From: Marinicella meishanensis
Lineage (GTDB): Bacteria; Pseudomonadota; Gammaproteobacteria; Xanthomonadales; Marinicellaceae
Length of the DNA: 64,000 bases
Direction: 5' to 3'
NCBI RefSeq assembly: GCF_019931145.1
Contig: NZ_JAIOUV010000004.1
Location: 186,001 to 250,000 of the forward strand
Positions 28,079 through 37,190 of the stretch are shown here, one piece after another. The position numbers were made by a program, and so were the translations under genes. The notes beneath the pieces are model-generated. The model saw only the letters and a program-made list of their open reading frames with translations, did no database searches and was not told the origin of the DNA. Numbering within the stretch: the stretch's first letter is position 1; every line of letters starts with the position of its first letter.

Positions 28079-29590
28079 ATGAAAAAAGGCATGTTGATTC
28101 TGTTATACGCAACCTTAATGGCCGTCGTTACCACCCTGGCACTGGCGGCAGAGACGACGGGTGGAGTTCTGCATCGCGGCAACGGCGGTGAACCGGATTC
28201 GCTCAACATCCACCTGGCCCAAGGATTGAACAGCCACAACATTTTGTTTGACCTGTATGAAGGCTTGTTGACTTTTGATGCACAGGGACAAACCGTGCCG
28301 GGCGTGGCCATCAGCCACCGGGTGAATGCCGCACACACGCAGTGGGACTTCACCCTCAGAAATGATGCCCGCTGGAGCGACGGCAGTTCGGTCACCGCCG
28401 CCGACTTTATCCGCGCCTGGCAGCGCGCCATCGACCCCAGCACGGCGGCACCGTATCGCCACCTGTTCGACAACCTGATGGACGGCGGCCAATTGCAAGT
28501 GGTCAGTGATCATCCACAGCATTTGAGCATCACCCTGCAACAAGCCGATGCCGGCTTGTTACAAAAATTGGTGCTGCCCGTGTTCTACCCACTGCCGGCC
28601 ACCACAACCACCGATTTGCCCATCAGCAATGGCGCTTTTTATTTGCTGCAGCGTGACATCAATGAGCGGATCATCTTGCACAAAAACCCCCACTTCCATG
28701 CCGCCAACTCGGTCCGGCTCGATGCCGTGCATTATTGGGTCACAGAAAATCAGCACAGCGAATTGTTGCGCTTTCGGGCCGGTGAACTGGACCTCACCGA
28801 GGCCATTCCAGACAGCCAAATAGACTGGATACGCAACCACCTGCCAAACGCCTTGCACATCGCGCCTTATTACGGCACTTTCTTCTTGGGGCTGAACACC
28901 ACACACCCCAAACTCAATGACCTGGCTTTGCGACAGGCCCTGCGATTATCGATTGACCGCCAAATATTGGTGGAAAAGGTGTTGAAGAGCGGACAATTAC
29001 CGGCGGTCAAGATCATCCCACCTGAGCCCAACACCGCAGCGGCTGCCGCGACCCATGACCCCTTGTTTGATCTCAACCAAGCCCGTCAGTGGTTACAAGA
29101 CAGCGCCTTCAATCCCGCCACTGACCGGCTGGAAATCCTATACAACAACAGCGAGAATCAACAGAAGGTGGCTTTGGCGGTGGCTGCCATGTGGCGACAA
29201 AATTTGGGCATCCGCAGCCAATTGCGCAACCAAGAATGGAAAACCTTCATCATCACCCGCAAAGGGCCCAACAAACAGGTGTTCCGCTCAGGGTGGATTG
29301 CTGATTACGACGATCCTTTGAATTTTTTGGACCTGTTCCACAGCCAATCACATTTCAACTTTTATGGTTTCAACGAGCCGGCATACGACCGGCTGATTGA
29401 GCGGTTGCGTCAACAGGCTGGTCCGTCTGCCCCTTTGCGCCAACAAGCGGAACACCTATTGGCCACACAGGTACCGGTGATTCCCCTGTATCACTACGTG
29501 TCCAGGCACCTGGTACAACCCCACATCCTGGGTTACCAAGACAACAAAATGGATCGGCACCTGAGCCGTTACTTGAGCAAAACGGATTGA
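28079..29590 (+). CDS. Peptide ABC-transporter substrate-binding protein, OppA family
   Basis: This 503-residue periplasmic binding protein has a signal peptide (cleavage near LALAAE) and no lipobox. SBP_bac_5 features are clear: GGEPDSLNIHLAQG, LFDLYEGLLTFD, WDFTLRNDARWSDGSSVTAADF, LRQALRLSIDRQILVEKV, and WIADYDDPLNFLDLF. OppA relatives bind oligopeptides for import or for peptidoglycan-peptide recycling (MppA). No permease or ATPase gene is beside it, so it must share a transporter encoded elsewhere. The ATG at 28079 was chosen because the signal peptide begins there; the frame extends upstream into the gshA leader. Confidence 0.88.
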   Translation: MKKGMLILLYATLMAVVTTLALAAETTGGVLHRGNGGEPDSLNIHLAQGLNSHNILFDLYEGLLTFDAQGQTVPGVAISHRVNAAHTQWDFTLRNDARWSDGSSVTAADFIRAWQRAIDPSTAAPYRHLFDNLMDGGQLQVVSDHPQHLSITLQQADAGLLQKLVLPVFYPLPATTTTDLPISNGAFYLLQRDINERIILHKNPHFHAANSVRLDAVHYWVTENQHSELLRFRAGELDLTEAIPDSQIDWIRNHLPNALHIAPYYGTFFLGLNTTHPKLNDLALRQALRLSIDRQILVEKVLKSGQLPAVKIIPPEPNTAAAAATHDPLFDLNQARQWLQDSAFNPATDRLEILYNNSENQQKVALAVAAMWRQNLGIRSQLRNQEWKTFIITRKGPNKQVFRSGWIADYDDPLNFLDLFHSQSHFNFYGFNEPAYDRLIERLRQQAGPSAPLRQQAEHLLATQVPVIPLYHYVSRHLVQPHILGYQDNKMDRHLSRYLSKTD

Positions 29591-29592
29591 TA

Positions 29593-29619
29593 CTTGGTTG
29601 GATTGAAAGCACAACCAAG
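29593..29619. terminator. Inverted repeat after the OppA-like gene
   Basis: CTTGGTTG (29593-29600) pairs with CAACCAAG (29612-29619) around 11 bases, three bases after the stop codon and before the convergent gene. It lacks a T-tract, so it is at best a weak or Rho-assisted terminator. Confidence 0.35.
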
Positions 29620-29672
29620 CGACCCGAAGATCGCCTGGCTGCCACCTTGCCCCCTTGGTTTATTGGCCCTGA

Positions 29673-30221
29673 TCAGAGGTGGTTTTTGGCCACTTTTTCA
29701 ATGTCATCACTCAAGGCCTTCATGCGTTTAGTGGCCTTGGCAATTTTCTTTTCAGAAGAGGTGGGTTTTTTCAACTTGTAATGGGTGCCGACATCTTTCA
29801 TCAAGCCCAAACGCCACAACTCGGTGTAGATGGCTTTGGGCGTTAAACTGCCATTGGCATGCTTTTGGCACAAGGCCTCAAACGACTTTTTGTCATCGTT
29901 TTTGAGGATCTTCTTGGTGTTGTTCTTTTCACAAAAGGCCAACACATCGGCATACACTTTGGCCACTTTGGATGGTTTGATGTTGATCTCATCGCTGTTG
30001 ATATAAGGCGCGATGAAACGGCGGTCGATGCCGGTGCGGGCCGAAATTTCCACCACCGTGGATTTTTTCTTTTCCGTTTTGGCCAAGCGCACCATGTGCA
30101 TCTTGTAATACTCCATGAACTCCTTGTAAGGAAAGTCGTTCTCTAGGGTGGCTTGGGCCATGATTTTGGCGATCGAAGACACGGATTCGCTCATGGCAGA
30201 GCGATTGCTGCTGTTTTTCAT
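29673..30221 (-). CDS. DUF6502-like protein, possible DNA-binding regulator
   Basis: This 182-residue cytosolic, lysine-rich protein resembles DUF6502 proteins, common in this part of the Gammaproteobacteria. The N-terminal part (SSIAKIMAQATLENDFPYKEFMEYYKMHMVRLA) leads to VVEISARTGIDRRFIAPYI, which reads like a helix-turn-helix, so a regulatory role is possible. A second half (FEALCQKHANGSLTPKAIYTELWRLGLM) has another helical block. I chose the ATG at 30221; upstream codons to 30263 lie in AT-rich sequence without support. It stands alone between two intergenic regions. Confidence 0.65.
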   Translation of the reverse strand: MKNSSNRSAMSESVSSIAKIMAQATLENDFPYKEFMEYYKMHMVRLAKTEKKKSTVVEISARTGIDRRFIAPYINSDEINIKPSKVAKVYADVLAFCEKNNTKKILKNDDKKSFEALCQKHANGSLTPKAIYTELWRLGLMKDVGTHYKLKKPTSSEKKIAKATKRMKALSDDIEKVAKNHL

Positions 30222-30373
30222 TTTACACACATTTTTTATTACACACACATACATTATATGCAACTTTCAGAACAATACGCAGCAACAAATGTAAATATTC
30301 GTGCCAAATTTAACAAAAAATCTATGAATTTATGCCATGGAGGGCACTTGCGGCGCCGGAAAACCGAAAAGTG

Positions 30374-31078
30374 CTAATTTTGGTACACATCGAAGCGACA
30401 AGATTTACCGCCAATTTGAAAAGTGGGCTTGTGTGCAGTCAAGGTGGGGGCTTTGGGTGGTCGCTTGATCACCACCCGACTGGCTGCTGATGCCCGCGCC
30501 GCCAGCAACAACTCCAGGGCCTCATCAGCTTGGCCCTGATGCAGGGCTTGGAACCATTGCATGGCCTTTTTGTTTTTTGCGCTTTTGCCACTGTCAGGAA
30601 ACATGGGATCCAGGTAAACCACATCAAATGATTGGGAATCCAGCAATTGTCTGGCATCGGCCATGTGCAGGGCAAAGGGCACCACGCCCGTTTGCTGTTG
30701 GTGGCGTGACAACCCATCGGTCAACAGCGCTTGAATCACGGGGTGGCTTTCGGTGGCCGACACCGCAAACCCCGCCTGGTGTAACAAGAAACTGTCAGTA
30801 CCCATGCCGCATGTGGCATCCAGCACCGTGTGATCGGTTTGCCCTTTGATGCGGCAGGCTTTGACCAAATACTCACCACCGACCGGTTGTCTGGTGCGAT
30901 GACGCATGGCCCCGCTGAGGAAATCAACCGCCAGGGTGACTGCGGGTTGCTGCCGGTCACACAAGGACAAAACCCCGTCATGCCATGACAGGGTTAAGGT
31001 TTCTGGCAGGCTTTCACTGACTGTAGCTGGGTCCAGGCCCAAGGTTTTGAGGTGCCGTTGCAAGGCCCCATCGAACAT
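30374..31078 (-). CDS. rsmJ: 16S rRNA (guanine-1516-N2)-methyltransferase RsmJ
   Basis: RsmJ methylates G1516 of 16S rRNA using S-adenosylmethionine. The 234-residue protein shows the family's DFLSGAMRHR, the SAM-binding LDATCGMGTDSFLL, the acidic end SATESHPV, the active-site-like VYLDPMFPDSGKSAKNKKAMQWF and a final RVVIKRPPKAP. The E. coli enzyme has 250 residues. I place the start at ATG 31078, 4 bases beyond the gltA stop, because longer frames run backwards through gltA. It is therefore likely cotranscribed with gltA. Confidence 0.88.
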   Translation of the reverse strand: MFDGALQRHLKTLGLDPATVSESLPETLTLSWHDGVLSLCDRQQPAVTLAVDFLSGAMRHRTRQPVGGEYLVKACRIKGQTDHTVLDATCGMGTDSFLLHQAGFAVSATESHPVIQALLTDGLSRHQQQTGVVPFALHMADARQLLDSQSFDVVYLDPMFPDSGKSAKNKKAMQWFQALHQGQADEALELLLAARASAASRVVIKRPPKAPTLTAHKPTFQIGGKSCRFDVYQN

Positions 31079-31082
31079 GGGA

Positions 31083-32372
31083 TCAGCGTTGCTTGATGCC
31101 CACGTAATCCCGGGTTTTGGCCCCACCATAAACTTGACGGGGTCGACCAATGCGGGTGTCAGGTGTTTCATGTTGCTCCAACCATTGCGAAGTCCAACCC
31201 ACGGTGCGGGCAATGGCGAACATCACGGTGAACATCTGCACCGGAATGCCCAGGGCTTTGTAGATGATGCCGGAATAGAAATCCACATTCGGGTACAGCT
31301 TGCGGGCCACAAAATACTCGTCTTTGAGGGCGATTTCCTCCAAGCGCATGGCCAACTCCAACTGGGGATCGGTGATGCCCAAGTCATCCAGCACTTCATG
31401 ACATGCCTGGCGGATGATGGTGGCCCGTGGATCAAAGTTCTTGTACACCCGGTGCCCGAAACCCATCAATCTGAATGGATCGTCTTTGTCTTTGGCTTTG
31501 GCCACGTATTTATCGATTTGGCTGACATCGCCAATTTCATCCAGCATCTTCAACACCGCCTCATTGGCGCCGCCATGGGCGGGGCCCCACAAGGAGGCGA
31601 TGCCGGCTGAAATACACGCAAACGGGTTGGCCCCGGTCGAGCCGACCAAACGCACGGTCGAGGTGCTGGCATTCTGTTCGTGGTCGGCATGCAAGATGAA
31701 CAACAAATCCAAGGCTTTGGCCGCCACCGGATTGATTTCATAGGGTTCTGCCGGTACACCGTACATCATGTGCAACAAACGCTCGGTGAAGCCCAGTTTG
31801 TTTTTCGGATACATGAACGGTTGACCGACGTAATTTTTATACACCGCCGCAGCCACGGTGGGCATTTTGGCGATCAAGCGGATGGCCGCCATTTTGCGGT
31901 CGGTCGGGTTGTTGACATTGGTGCTGTCATGATAGAAGGCCGAAAACGAACCGATCACACTCATCATCATGGCCATCGGGTGGGCGTCGTATTGAAAGCC
32001 TTTCATGAACGAACGGATCTTCTCATGCACCATGGTGTGGCGGGTGATTAAGTGATTGAATTCATCGTATTGTTGTTGGTTGGGCAGCTCACCATTCATC
32101 AACAAATAGGTCACTTCCATGAAGTTGCTGCTTTCCGCCAGTTGTTCAATGGGGTAGCCACGGTACAACAAAATGCCCTTGCCACCGTCGATGAAAGTGA
32201 TGTCGCTTTTGCACGCACCGGTGGCGGCAAAACCCGAATCATAAGTGAAATAGCCGGTTTGTTTGTGCAGGGTTTTGATATCAAAGGTGGGTGGACCCAT
32301 TTCCGCCCGAATCACCGGTAATTCAGCGGTTTGTCCTTCCGGGGTCATGACTTTTACGACATCTTCACTCAT
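31083..32372 (-). CDS. gltA: Citrate synthase
   Basis: Citrate synthase condenses oxaloacetate and acetyl-CoA at the entry of the TCA cycle. The 429-residue protein is the type II form typical of Gram-negative bacteria, with an N-terminal beta domain, a histidine in [13 protein letters not shown], the [15 protein letters not shown] motif and [13 protein letters not shown], which hold the catalytic His and substrate residues. The ATG lies 13 codons before [12 protein letters not shown]. rsmJ follows at once. A terminator lies between its upstream side and rpmE. Confidence 0.97.
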   Translation of the reverse strand: MSEDVVKVMTPEGQTAELPVIRAEMGPPTFDIKTLHKQTGYFTYDSGFAATGACKSDITFIDGGKGILLYRGYPIEQLAESSNFMEVTYLLMNGELPNQQQYDEFNHLITRHTMVHEKIRSFMKGFQYDAHPMAMMMSVIGSFSAFYHDSTNVNNPTDRKMAAIRLIAKMPTVAAAVYKNYVGQPFMYPKNKLGFTERLLHMMYGVPAEPYEINPVAAKALDLLFILHADHEQNASTSTVRLVGSTGANPFACISAGIASLWGPAHGGANEAVLKMLDEIGDVSQIDKYVAKAKDKDDPFRLMGFGHRVYKNFDPRATIIRQACHEVLDDLGITDPQLELAMRLEEIALKDEYFVARKLYPNVDFYSGIIYKALGIPVQMFTVMFAIARTVGWTSQWLEQHETPDTRIGRPRQVYGGAKTRDYVGIKQR

Positions 32373-32532
32373 CTATACGCTCCAAATAGGTTTTTTATTA
32401 TCGTGGGTCACCAATACCGACTCGGCACCGGTTTCAAACAAGCGTTTATTTTACACTTTGGGGTCCACTTATTAAAGGAGTTTAGGCATTCGCCCCCGGC
32501 GTTCTTGCTCGGGATCAAAGCCCACAGGCACA

Positions 32533-32560
32533 AAAAAGCCCGAACGGTGTCGGGCTTTTT
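32533..32560 (-). terminator. Terminator downstream of rpmE2
   Basis: AAAAAGCCCG (33-42 of the 32.5-kb block) pairs perfectly with CGGGCTTTTT around an 8-base loop. It lies about 20 bases after the rpmE2 stop, with a T-run in that direction; the structure is symmetrical and could work on both strands. Confidence 0.85.
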
Positions 32561-32579
32561 AATCGGGTCACAGAAAATA

Positions 32580-32825
32580 TTATTTTCTTTGGTATCTGCG
32601 CTTGAAGCGATCCACCCGTCCACCTGAATCGGCCACTTTTTGTTGGCCGGTGTAGTAAGGGTGTGATTTGGATGAAATCTCAATTTTCACCAACGGATAC
32701 TCATTGCCATCTTCCCACTTGATGGTCTCTTTGCTGTGAATACAAGAGCGGGTCAAAAAGGCGAAATCGGCGCCAGCATCTTGAAATACCACTTCTCTGT
32801 ATTCTGGATGAATATCTTTTCTCAT
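32580..32825 (-). CDS. rpmE2: 50S ribosomal protein L31, type B
   Basis: This is the 81-residue, zinc-free form of L31, a protein of the large ribosomal subunit. It begins [16 protein letters not shown] and ends with [25 protein letters not shown], typical of type B. The CxxC zinc pairs of the type A protein are absent; only one cysteine remains (TRSCIHS). In many bacteria this form is induced by zinc lack through Zur, but no Zur-box-like palindrome is seen before it, which suggests it may be the constitutive L31 here. GGAAAC precedes the ATG. Confidence 0.95.
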   Translation of the reverse strand: MRKDIHPEYREVVFQDAGADFAFLTRSCIHSKETIKWEDGNEYPLVKIEISSKSHPYYTGQQKVADSGGRVDRFKRRYQRK

Positions 32826-32925
32826 AGTTGTTTCCGGTGTTCTGTATCAAACAAGACGGCGTATTTTAATGTCATGCCGGTGGAATGTAAAGCACCCTTG
32901 ACACTTTTTTTCGGGCCGTTTCGAC

Positions 32926-33441
32926 TCACAAATCCAGGTCGCCGATGTCCACATCAAAGCGGCTCATCAAACCGGCCAAGTCTTTGAGCATGATCTGGCC
33001 TCCAATTTTGATCACCACCAGTTCTGACTCATCGTCCAAGGCCATCACCGACAGCCCGCGCATCGCGTCATCGCCCATCTCGGCCATGATGTAGACCGTT
33101 GAGTCCTCTTCACGGATGGCTGCCAATTGTTGCATGCCCAATGATTTCATGGCCCCGGCGGTGTTGTTGATGAAGGATTTGATCTGCTGCATGTCGCCTT
33201 TGAATTCACCGTCATCCAGGTTGTAGACCCGGACGGATATTTCGGTCAGGTTTTTCATGATGTCTGAAACCTGTTTTTCCTCGCTGGTCATGCCGCTGAG
33301 CAGGCCCAACATGGCCGCTCCCAGGTTGATCTCAACCGAAGGTTCGACGCCCATCACGGCTTGCAATTCTGATATCACGTCCTGGGCTTTGAGCTGACAG
33401 GACAGCAACAGAAGACTTAAGTATAGGGTTATTTTTTTCAT
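32926..33441 (-). CDS. DUF4252 exported protein
   Basis: This 171-residue protein has a signal peptide (LYLSLLLLSCQLKAQ); the cysteine in LLSC-Q could even be lipidated, but a plain signal peptidase site at KAQ-D is as likely. The rest (ISVRVYNLDDGEFKGDMQQI, then LVVIKIGGQIMLKDLAGLMSRFDVDIGDL) fits DUF4252, a family often encoded after an ECF sigma and its regulator. That arrangement is present here: the gene follows the regulator at 33453-33818 by 11 bases. The function of the family is unknown; it is probably a target or sensor of the sigma system. Confidence 0.82.
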   Translation of the reverse strand: MKKITLYLSLLLLSCQLKAQDVISELQAVMGVEPSVEINLGAAMLGLLSGMTSEEKQVSDIMKNLTEISVRVYNLDDGEFKGDMQQIKSFINNTAGAMKSLGMQQLAAIREEDSTVYIMAEMGDDAMRGLSVMALDDESELVVIKIGGQIMLKDLAGLMSRFDVDIGDLDL

Positions 33442-33452
33442 GATTGACTCCA

Positions 33453-33818
33453 CTAAATCTGTGCCATGGATTTAGAAACGGGAACGATGATGGCCGGTTT
33501 GATGCCATGGGTGTTGGTTTCTTCCAACGCTTTGGCACTGACTTTTTGCATGTAGTGCATGGCAATTTGCATGTCCCGTTCAGCCGCCGCCAACTGTTCC
33601 AGTTGGGCCTGCTGGCGGTTGTGCCAAACCAATCCCAGTGACAACACCGCCACCATGGAAAAGGCCATCGCTGGCTTGAACCATTGTTGACCTGCACCCA
33701 AGCCAATTTTTTGGTACAAACCTTGCTTCATGCCGGGCGGACACTTGACCTGCCTGGCTTGTTCAAAATAAGTGGTCAGTTCATCTGACACCTGTTGTTC
33801 GATACTTTGCTTACGCAT
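33453..33818 (-). CDS. Single-pass membrane regulator, putative anti-sigma factor
   Basis: This 121-residue protein has a cytoplasmic N-terminal part (about 1-45), one membrane helix (about 48-65, PAMAFSMVAVLSLGLVW) and a helical C-terminal part outside. Its place between an ECF sigma gene and a DUF4252 gene, and its 8-base overlap with the sigma stop (ATGCGTAA), argue for an anti-sigma or accessory role. It lacks the HxxxCxxC motif of zinc-type anti-sigma factors. The assignment rests on context and topology. Confidence 0.6.
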   Translation of the reverse strand: MRKQSIEQQVSDELTTYFEQARQVKCPPGMKQGLYQKIGLGAGQQWFKPAMAFSMVAVLSLGLVWHNRQQAQLEQLAAAERDMQIAMHYMQKVSAKALEETNTHGIKPAIIVPVSKSMAQI

Positions 33819-34302
33819 ATGTTTTTTCCAAACTTTCTTTCAATTGTTTTCTGGCTCGGTGCAAATAGACCTTGGTTTGGGACAAACTCAAGTCCAATGC
33901 ATCGGCCAACACCTGGTAACTGAGGCCGTTGATCTCGCGCATCACCAACAAAGATTGATAGGGTTCATCCAGTTGGTTGATGGCTTTGCCAATTTCACCA
34001 GACAGCTCATCATTCAAAACCGCATCGCTGGCTGAAGGGGCGACATCACTGCCGACCGCTTGTGCCATCTGATATTCATAGGCATGCTTGCGCCGCCTGA
34101 GGATATCCAGACAATGGTTTCTGGTCACTTTATACAACCAGGCTTTTTCATATTTACCACCGTCTTCTTTGCGCTGCCAGAGCTTGATGAAGGTGTCTTG
34201 CACCACGTCTTCCGCTTCCAGCTGATTGCCCAGCATCTGATACGCCAAGGCATACAGACCGTGCTGGTTTTTGCTCACTTGTAGGCGATACCAAATACTC
34301 AT
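33811..34302 (-). CDS. ECF sigma factor (conventional, acidic region 2.2)
   Basis: This RNA polymerase sigma factor of about 163 residues has region 2 (LYALAYQMLGNQLEAEDVVQDTFIKLW, then KAWLYKVTRNHCLDILRRR) and region 4 (LDEPYQSLLVMREINGLSYQVLADALDLSLSQTKVYLHRARKQL). Its region 2.2 motif EAED is acidic as in classical ECF factors, unlike the kinase-linked factor at 9.6 kb. The first ATG is at 34302; a TTG at 34326 would add eight residues. The next two genes (membrane regulator, DUF4252) overlap or follow closely, so one operon is likely, possibly self-activated. Confidence 0.92.
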   Translation of the reverse strand: MSIWYRLQVSKNQHGLYALAYQMLGNQLEAEDVVQDTFIKLWQRKEDGGKYEKAWLYKVTRNHCLDILRRRKHAYEYQMAQAVGSDVAPSASDAVLNDELSGEIGKAINQLDEPYQSLLVMREINGLSYQVLADALDLSLSQTKVYLHRARKQLKESLEKTYA

Positions 34303-34438
34303 GCAGTTCAGATGTTCACTTTTCAATCATTGAGACGGTCTGATCTCGATTTTGTTACAAAAATCAAAAAAATAACACCCATTTATGGATTATGCTGTGA
34401 GTTGACGGTTTATTTGCTCACTCATTATATAGAAAAAC

Positions 34439-35104
34439 ATGCGTAAAATTCTGACATTCCTGACCTTGACCAGCCTGTTAACGGCTTGTGGCAGCCCACA
34501 AAACGTTCGCCAAAACCCACAACAATTGCTGGTTTCCGCTTTGGTGGCACAAAATCAACAACAAATCGAAGTCGCCCGTGAACGCCTGCAGCTGGGCCCC
34601 AAAGACAACCAAGTCATCAATTTGTATCTATTGGCCCTTGCTGACCAACCTTACCAACTGCTCAGCCACAGCCAACAATTGGTGCGCCAGTATCACCAAT
34701 ACAACGCGGCGCAAAAAAACATCCTCAAACCCATGCTGCTGTGGGCTTATGCCCACCCCATCTACCGCCAGGAAACCGCCAAACAAGTGCGCCTGTTGCA
34801 ACGCGAGACCTTGCTGGTGGCGCCCAGTGAAATTGATTTCAAGCTTTGCGAAAGCAACAACAAAGGCTGTTCCAACACCCTGCGGCAACAAATGGCCGAC
34901 ATCGCGGCACCGGTGGAACTGACTGAAATCTTAACGGAAATGGCCAACAACGACCCTTGCATCAACCTGACTGATGAGAATGTGGGGGGTGATTTGGGCA
35001 ACCTGTGTTTGGCCAGCCGCAAAGGCGATTTGAAAATCAACTTGTTGAGTAAACCACGCTATTTGTCGGCCCAATGGCAGGCCATGTTGAACCCAGGCGG
35101 CTGA
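34439..35104 (+). CDS. Lipoprotein of unknown function
   Basis: This 221-residue protein has a lipoprotein signal (MRKILTFLTLTSLLTAC, lipobox LTAC, Cys17) and then GSPQNV, so no aspartate at +2 and likely sorting to the outer membrane. The body is helical and Gln/Leu-rich (about 25-110, possibly TPR-like) with two cysteine pairs later (CESNNKGC and CINLTDENVGGDLGNLC), which may form disulfides. I do not recognise the family. It is divergent from the ECF sigma operon across a 136-base region and could belong to that regulon. Confidence 0.65.
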   Translation: MRKILTFLTLTSLLTACGSPQNVRQNPQQLLVSALVAQNQQQIEVARERLQLGPKDNQVINLYLLALADQPYQLLSHSQQLVRQYHQYNAAQKNILKPMLLWAYAHPIYRQETAKQVRLLQRETLLVAPSEIDFKLCESNNKGCSNTLRQQMADIAAPVELTEILTEMANNDPCINLTDENVGGDLGNLCLASRKGDLKINLLSKPRYLSAQWQAMLNPGG

Positions 35105-35145
35105 ATTAAGACCACTGAAACTGGCTGCCAGCTGGAAGTTGCAGG

Positions 35146-37125
35146 TCAATCCCCCAACAGGGCCTTAAGGGCGGCGAAGTTTTTCTTGTTGTGGGCTTTT
35201 TCTTCGGCCTCGGAACGTTGGGCCTTGGGATGACCACTGGTTAAATCAGGGGGGATCTCGTCCAAAAACCGGCTGGGACCCGAGGCCGCTGGTGTGGCTT
35301 CCTCGGGGAAACGTTTTTTGCGCTTTTTCACGTAGGAGATTTTCAGCAGTTGCATGGCACGGGTCATGCCCACATACATCAAGCGCCGCTCCTCTTCGAC
35401 CGCCGCGTTTTCTTCCTCGGCATCGGCCAAGGCATTGGCATGGGGCAAAATCCCCTCTTCCACCCCAATCAAATACACCTGCTCGAATTCCAAGCCTTTG
35501 GCCGCATGCAAGGTCATCATGCGGATGGCGTCCTCGCTGGCATCTTCATCTTGGCTGGTTTGCAAGGACAAATAATTCAACAACTCATCCATCGGTAGGG
35601 CCTGATTCTGGCACAAGGCATCGACCCATTTCATGAAATCAAGGACCAGTTTGGTTTTGTTGACTTTGGCCAACTTGTTGTTGGCCGACAAGCTGACGTG
35701 GTTGCGGTAATCAATCTGCTTGACCAAAGAGGCCAACACCCGATCAGCCGACTGCTTCATGCCCTGATGCTGTTTCATCAACTGCACAAATTCACCCATG
35801 CGGCGCTGCGCGGTGTCATTCAGTGCGGTCAACAACGCCGGTTGACTGGCGGTGGCGAACAAGCCCTGACCCGATTGCTTGGCAATTTGCGACAGTTGTT
35901 GCACGGTTTGCATGCCAATGCCGCGTTTGGGCGTGTTGATGACCCGCAAAAAGGCCGCGTTGTCTTTGGGGTTGACCAACAAGCGAATGTAAGCCATCAG
36001 GTCTTTGATTTCACTGTAATCAAAAAATGACCGGCCACCGGACAAGTGATACGGCAAGTTGCTGATGCGCAATTCTTGTTCGATCAACTTGGCCTGGTGG
36101 TTGGAGCGATACAGAATGGCAAAATCGGCAAAATTCTTGTGGTTGACCTGGCGATTGAAATTGATGTCCGCCACCACCTGTTGGGCTTCGGTTTCGGCAT
36201 TCGGATAAGACAAGATTTGAATCGGCTCACCGGTGCCCAAGTCACTCCAAATCTTTTTCTCAAACGGATGTGGGTTGTGTTGGATGACGGCATTGGCGGC
36301 ATCCAAAATGGTGCTGCTGGAGCGGTAATTTTGTTCCAGTTTGATCACTTTCAGCGCCGGGAAATCGCGTTGCAAAAGTTGTAAGTTCTCCGCTTGCGCC
36401 CCACGCCAGCCATAAATGGATTGATCGTCATCACCCACACAGGTCAAGTGGGTGCCGCCACCCATCAGCAGCTTCAACAGGGCGTATTGGCTGCCATTGG
36501 TGTCTTGGTATTCATCCACCAGCAGGTATTTGATTTGCGCTTGCCAGCGCGCCCGCACCACGGCATCAGACCCCAGCAGCCACAACGGTTGCAGAATCAA
36601 ATCATCAAAGTCCATGGCATTGATGCTGACCATGTAATCCAGGTATTGTTGATAGACCTCAATCGCCATCGGCACCGTGGTCTCTACTTCATCGGGTTTT
36701 AAGGCGGCGTTTTTCCAACCGGAAATTTGCCATTGCAGTTGTTGACTGACGTCTTTTTTCAAACCTTTGGGCAACAGGCCCTGAATCACTTTCTGACACT
36801 CTGAGGTATCCAGGATGCTGAATCCTCGCTGGTAGGCGGTGTGTTTGATTTCTTGTTGCAGCAAACGCAAACCCAAAGCATGGAAGGTGGAAATGGCCAA
36901 GGCTTCGCCACCGCTGATCAATTGCCTGGCCCGGCTTTTCATTTCTTTGGCCGCTTTGTTGGTGAAGGTGATGGCGTAGATGCCTTCTGGTCGACACAAG
37001 CCTTGGTTGACCAGGTGCGCCATCTTCTCGGTGATTACCCGGGTTTTGCCACAGCCAGCACCGGCCAACACCAGCAAAGGGTGGCTGACCAATTGAACGG
37101 CTTGTCGTTGGGGTGTATTGAGCAC
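35146..37125 (-). CDS. rep: ATP-dependent DNA helicase Rep
   Basis: Rep is a superfamily 1A 3'-5' helicase that helps replication forks past protein blocks. The 659-residue protein shows the motifs in order: Q-motif LNTPQRQAV, Walker A AGAGCGKTRV, Ia ITFTNKAAKEM, II LVDEYQDTN, III VGDDDQSIYGWRGA, IV LEQNYRSSSTIL, V MTLHAAKGLEFEQVYLIGVEEGILPH and VI EERRLMYVGMTRA. The start is GTG at 37125 (no in-frame ATG nearby fits the family N-terminus). Length and the short C-terminal tail favour Rep over UvrD. Confidence 0.92.
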   Translation of the reverse strand: MLNTPQRQAVQLVSHPLLVLAGAGCGKTRVITEKMAHLVNQGLCRPEGIYAITFTNKAAKEMKSRARQLISGGEALAISTFHALGLRLLQQEIKHTAYQRGFSILDTSECQKVIQGLLPKGLKKDVSQQLQWQISGWKNAALKPDEVETTVPMAIEVYQQYLDYMVSINAMDFDDLILQPLWLLGSDAVVRARWQAQIKYLLVDEYQDTNGSQYALLKLLMGGGTHLTCVGDDDQSIYGWRGAQAENLQLLQRDFPALKVIKLEQNYRSSSTILDAANAVIQHNPHPFEKKIWSDLGTGEPIQILSYPNAETEAQQVVADINFNRQVNHKNFADFAILYRSNHQAKLIEQELRISNLPYHLSGGRSFFDYSEIKDLMAYIRLLVNPKDNAAFLRVINTPKRGIGMQTVQQLSQIAKQSGQGLFATASQPALLTALNDTAQRRMGEFVQLMKQHQGMKQSADRVLASLVKQIDYRNHVSLSANNKLAKVNKTKLVLDFMKWVDALCQNQALPMDELLNYLSLQTSQDEDASEDAIRMMTLHAAKGLEFEQVYLIGVEEGILPHANALADAEEENAAVEEERRLMYVGMTRAMQLLKISYVKKRKKRFPEEATPAASGPSRFLDEIPPDLTSGHPKAQRSEAEEKAHNKKNFAALKALLGD

Positions 37126-37190
37126 TTATAGGGCTGCAGGGCAAAGGTTGGACATGATATCGGCATCCGCCATCCGACACAAGCCCCCAG

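Noticed and set aside
32826-32925. Zur box before rpmE2
   Set aside because: No AT-rich palindrome of the GTTATA...TATAAC type is present.
33811-34302. Kinase-controlled type for the second ECF sigma factor
   Set aside because: Its region 2.2 keeps the acidic EAED motif and it has a membrane regulator gene, not a kinase, next to it.
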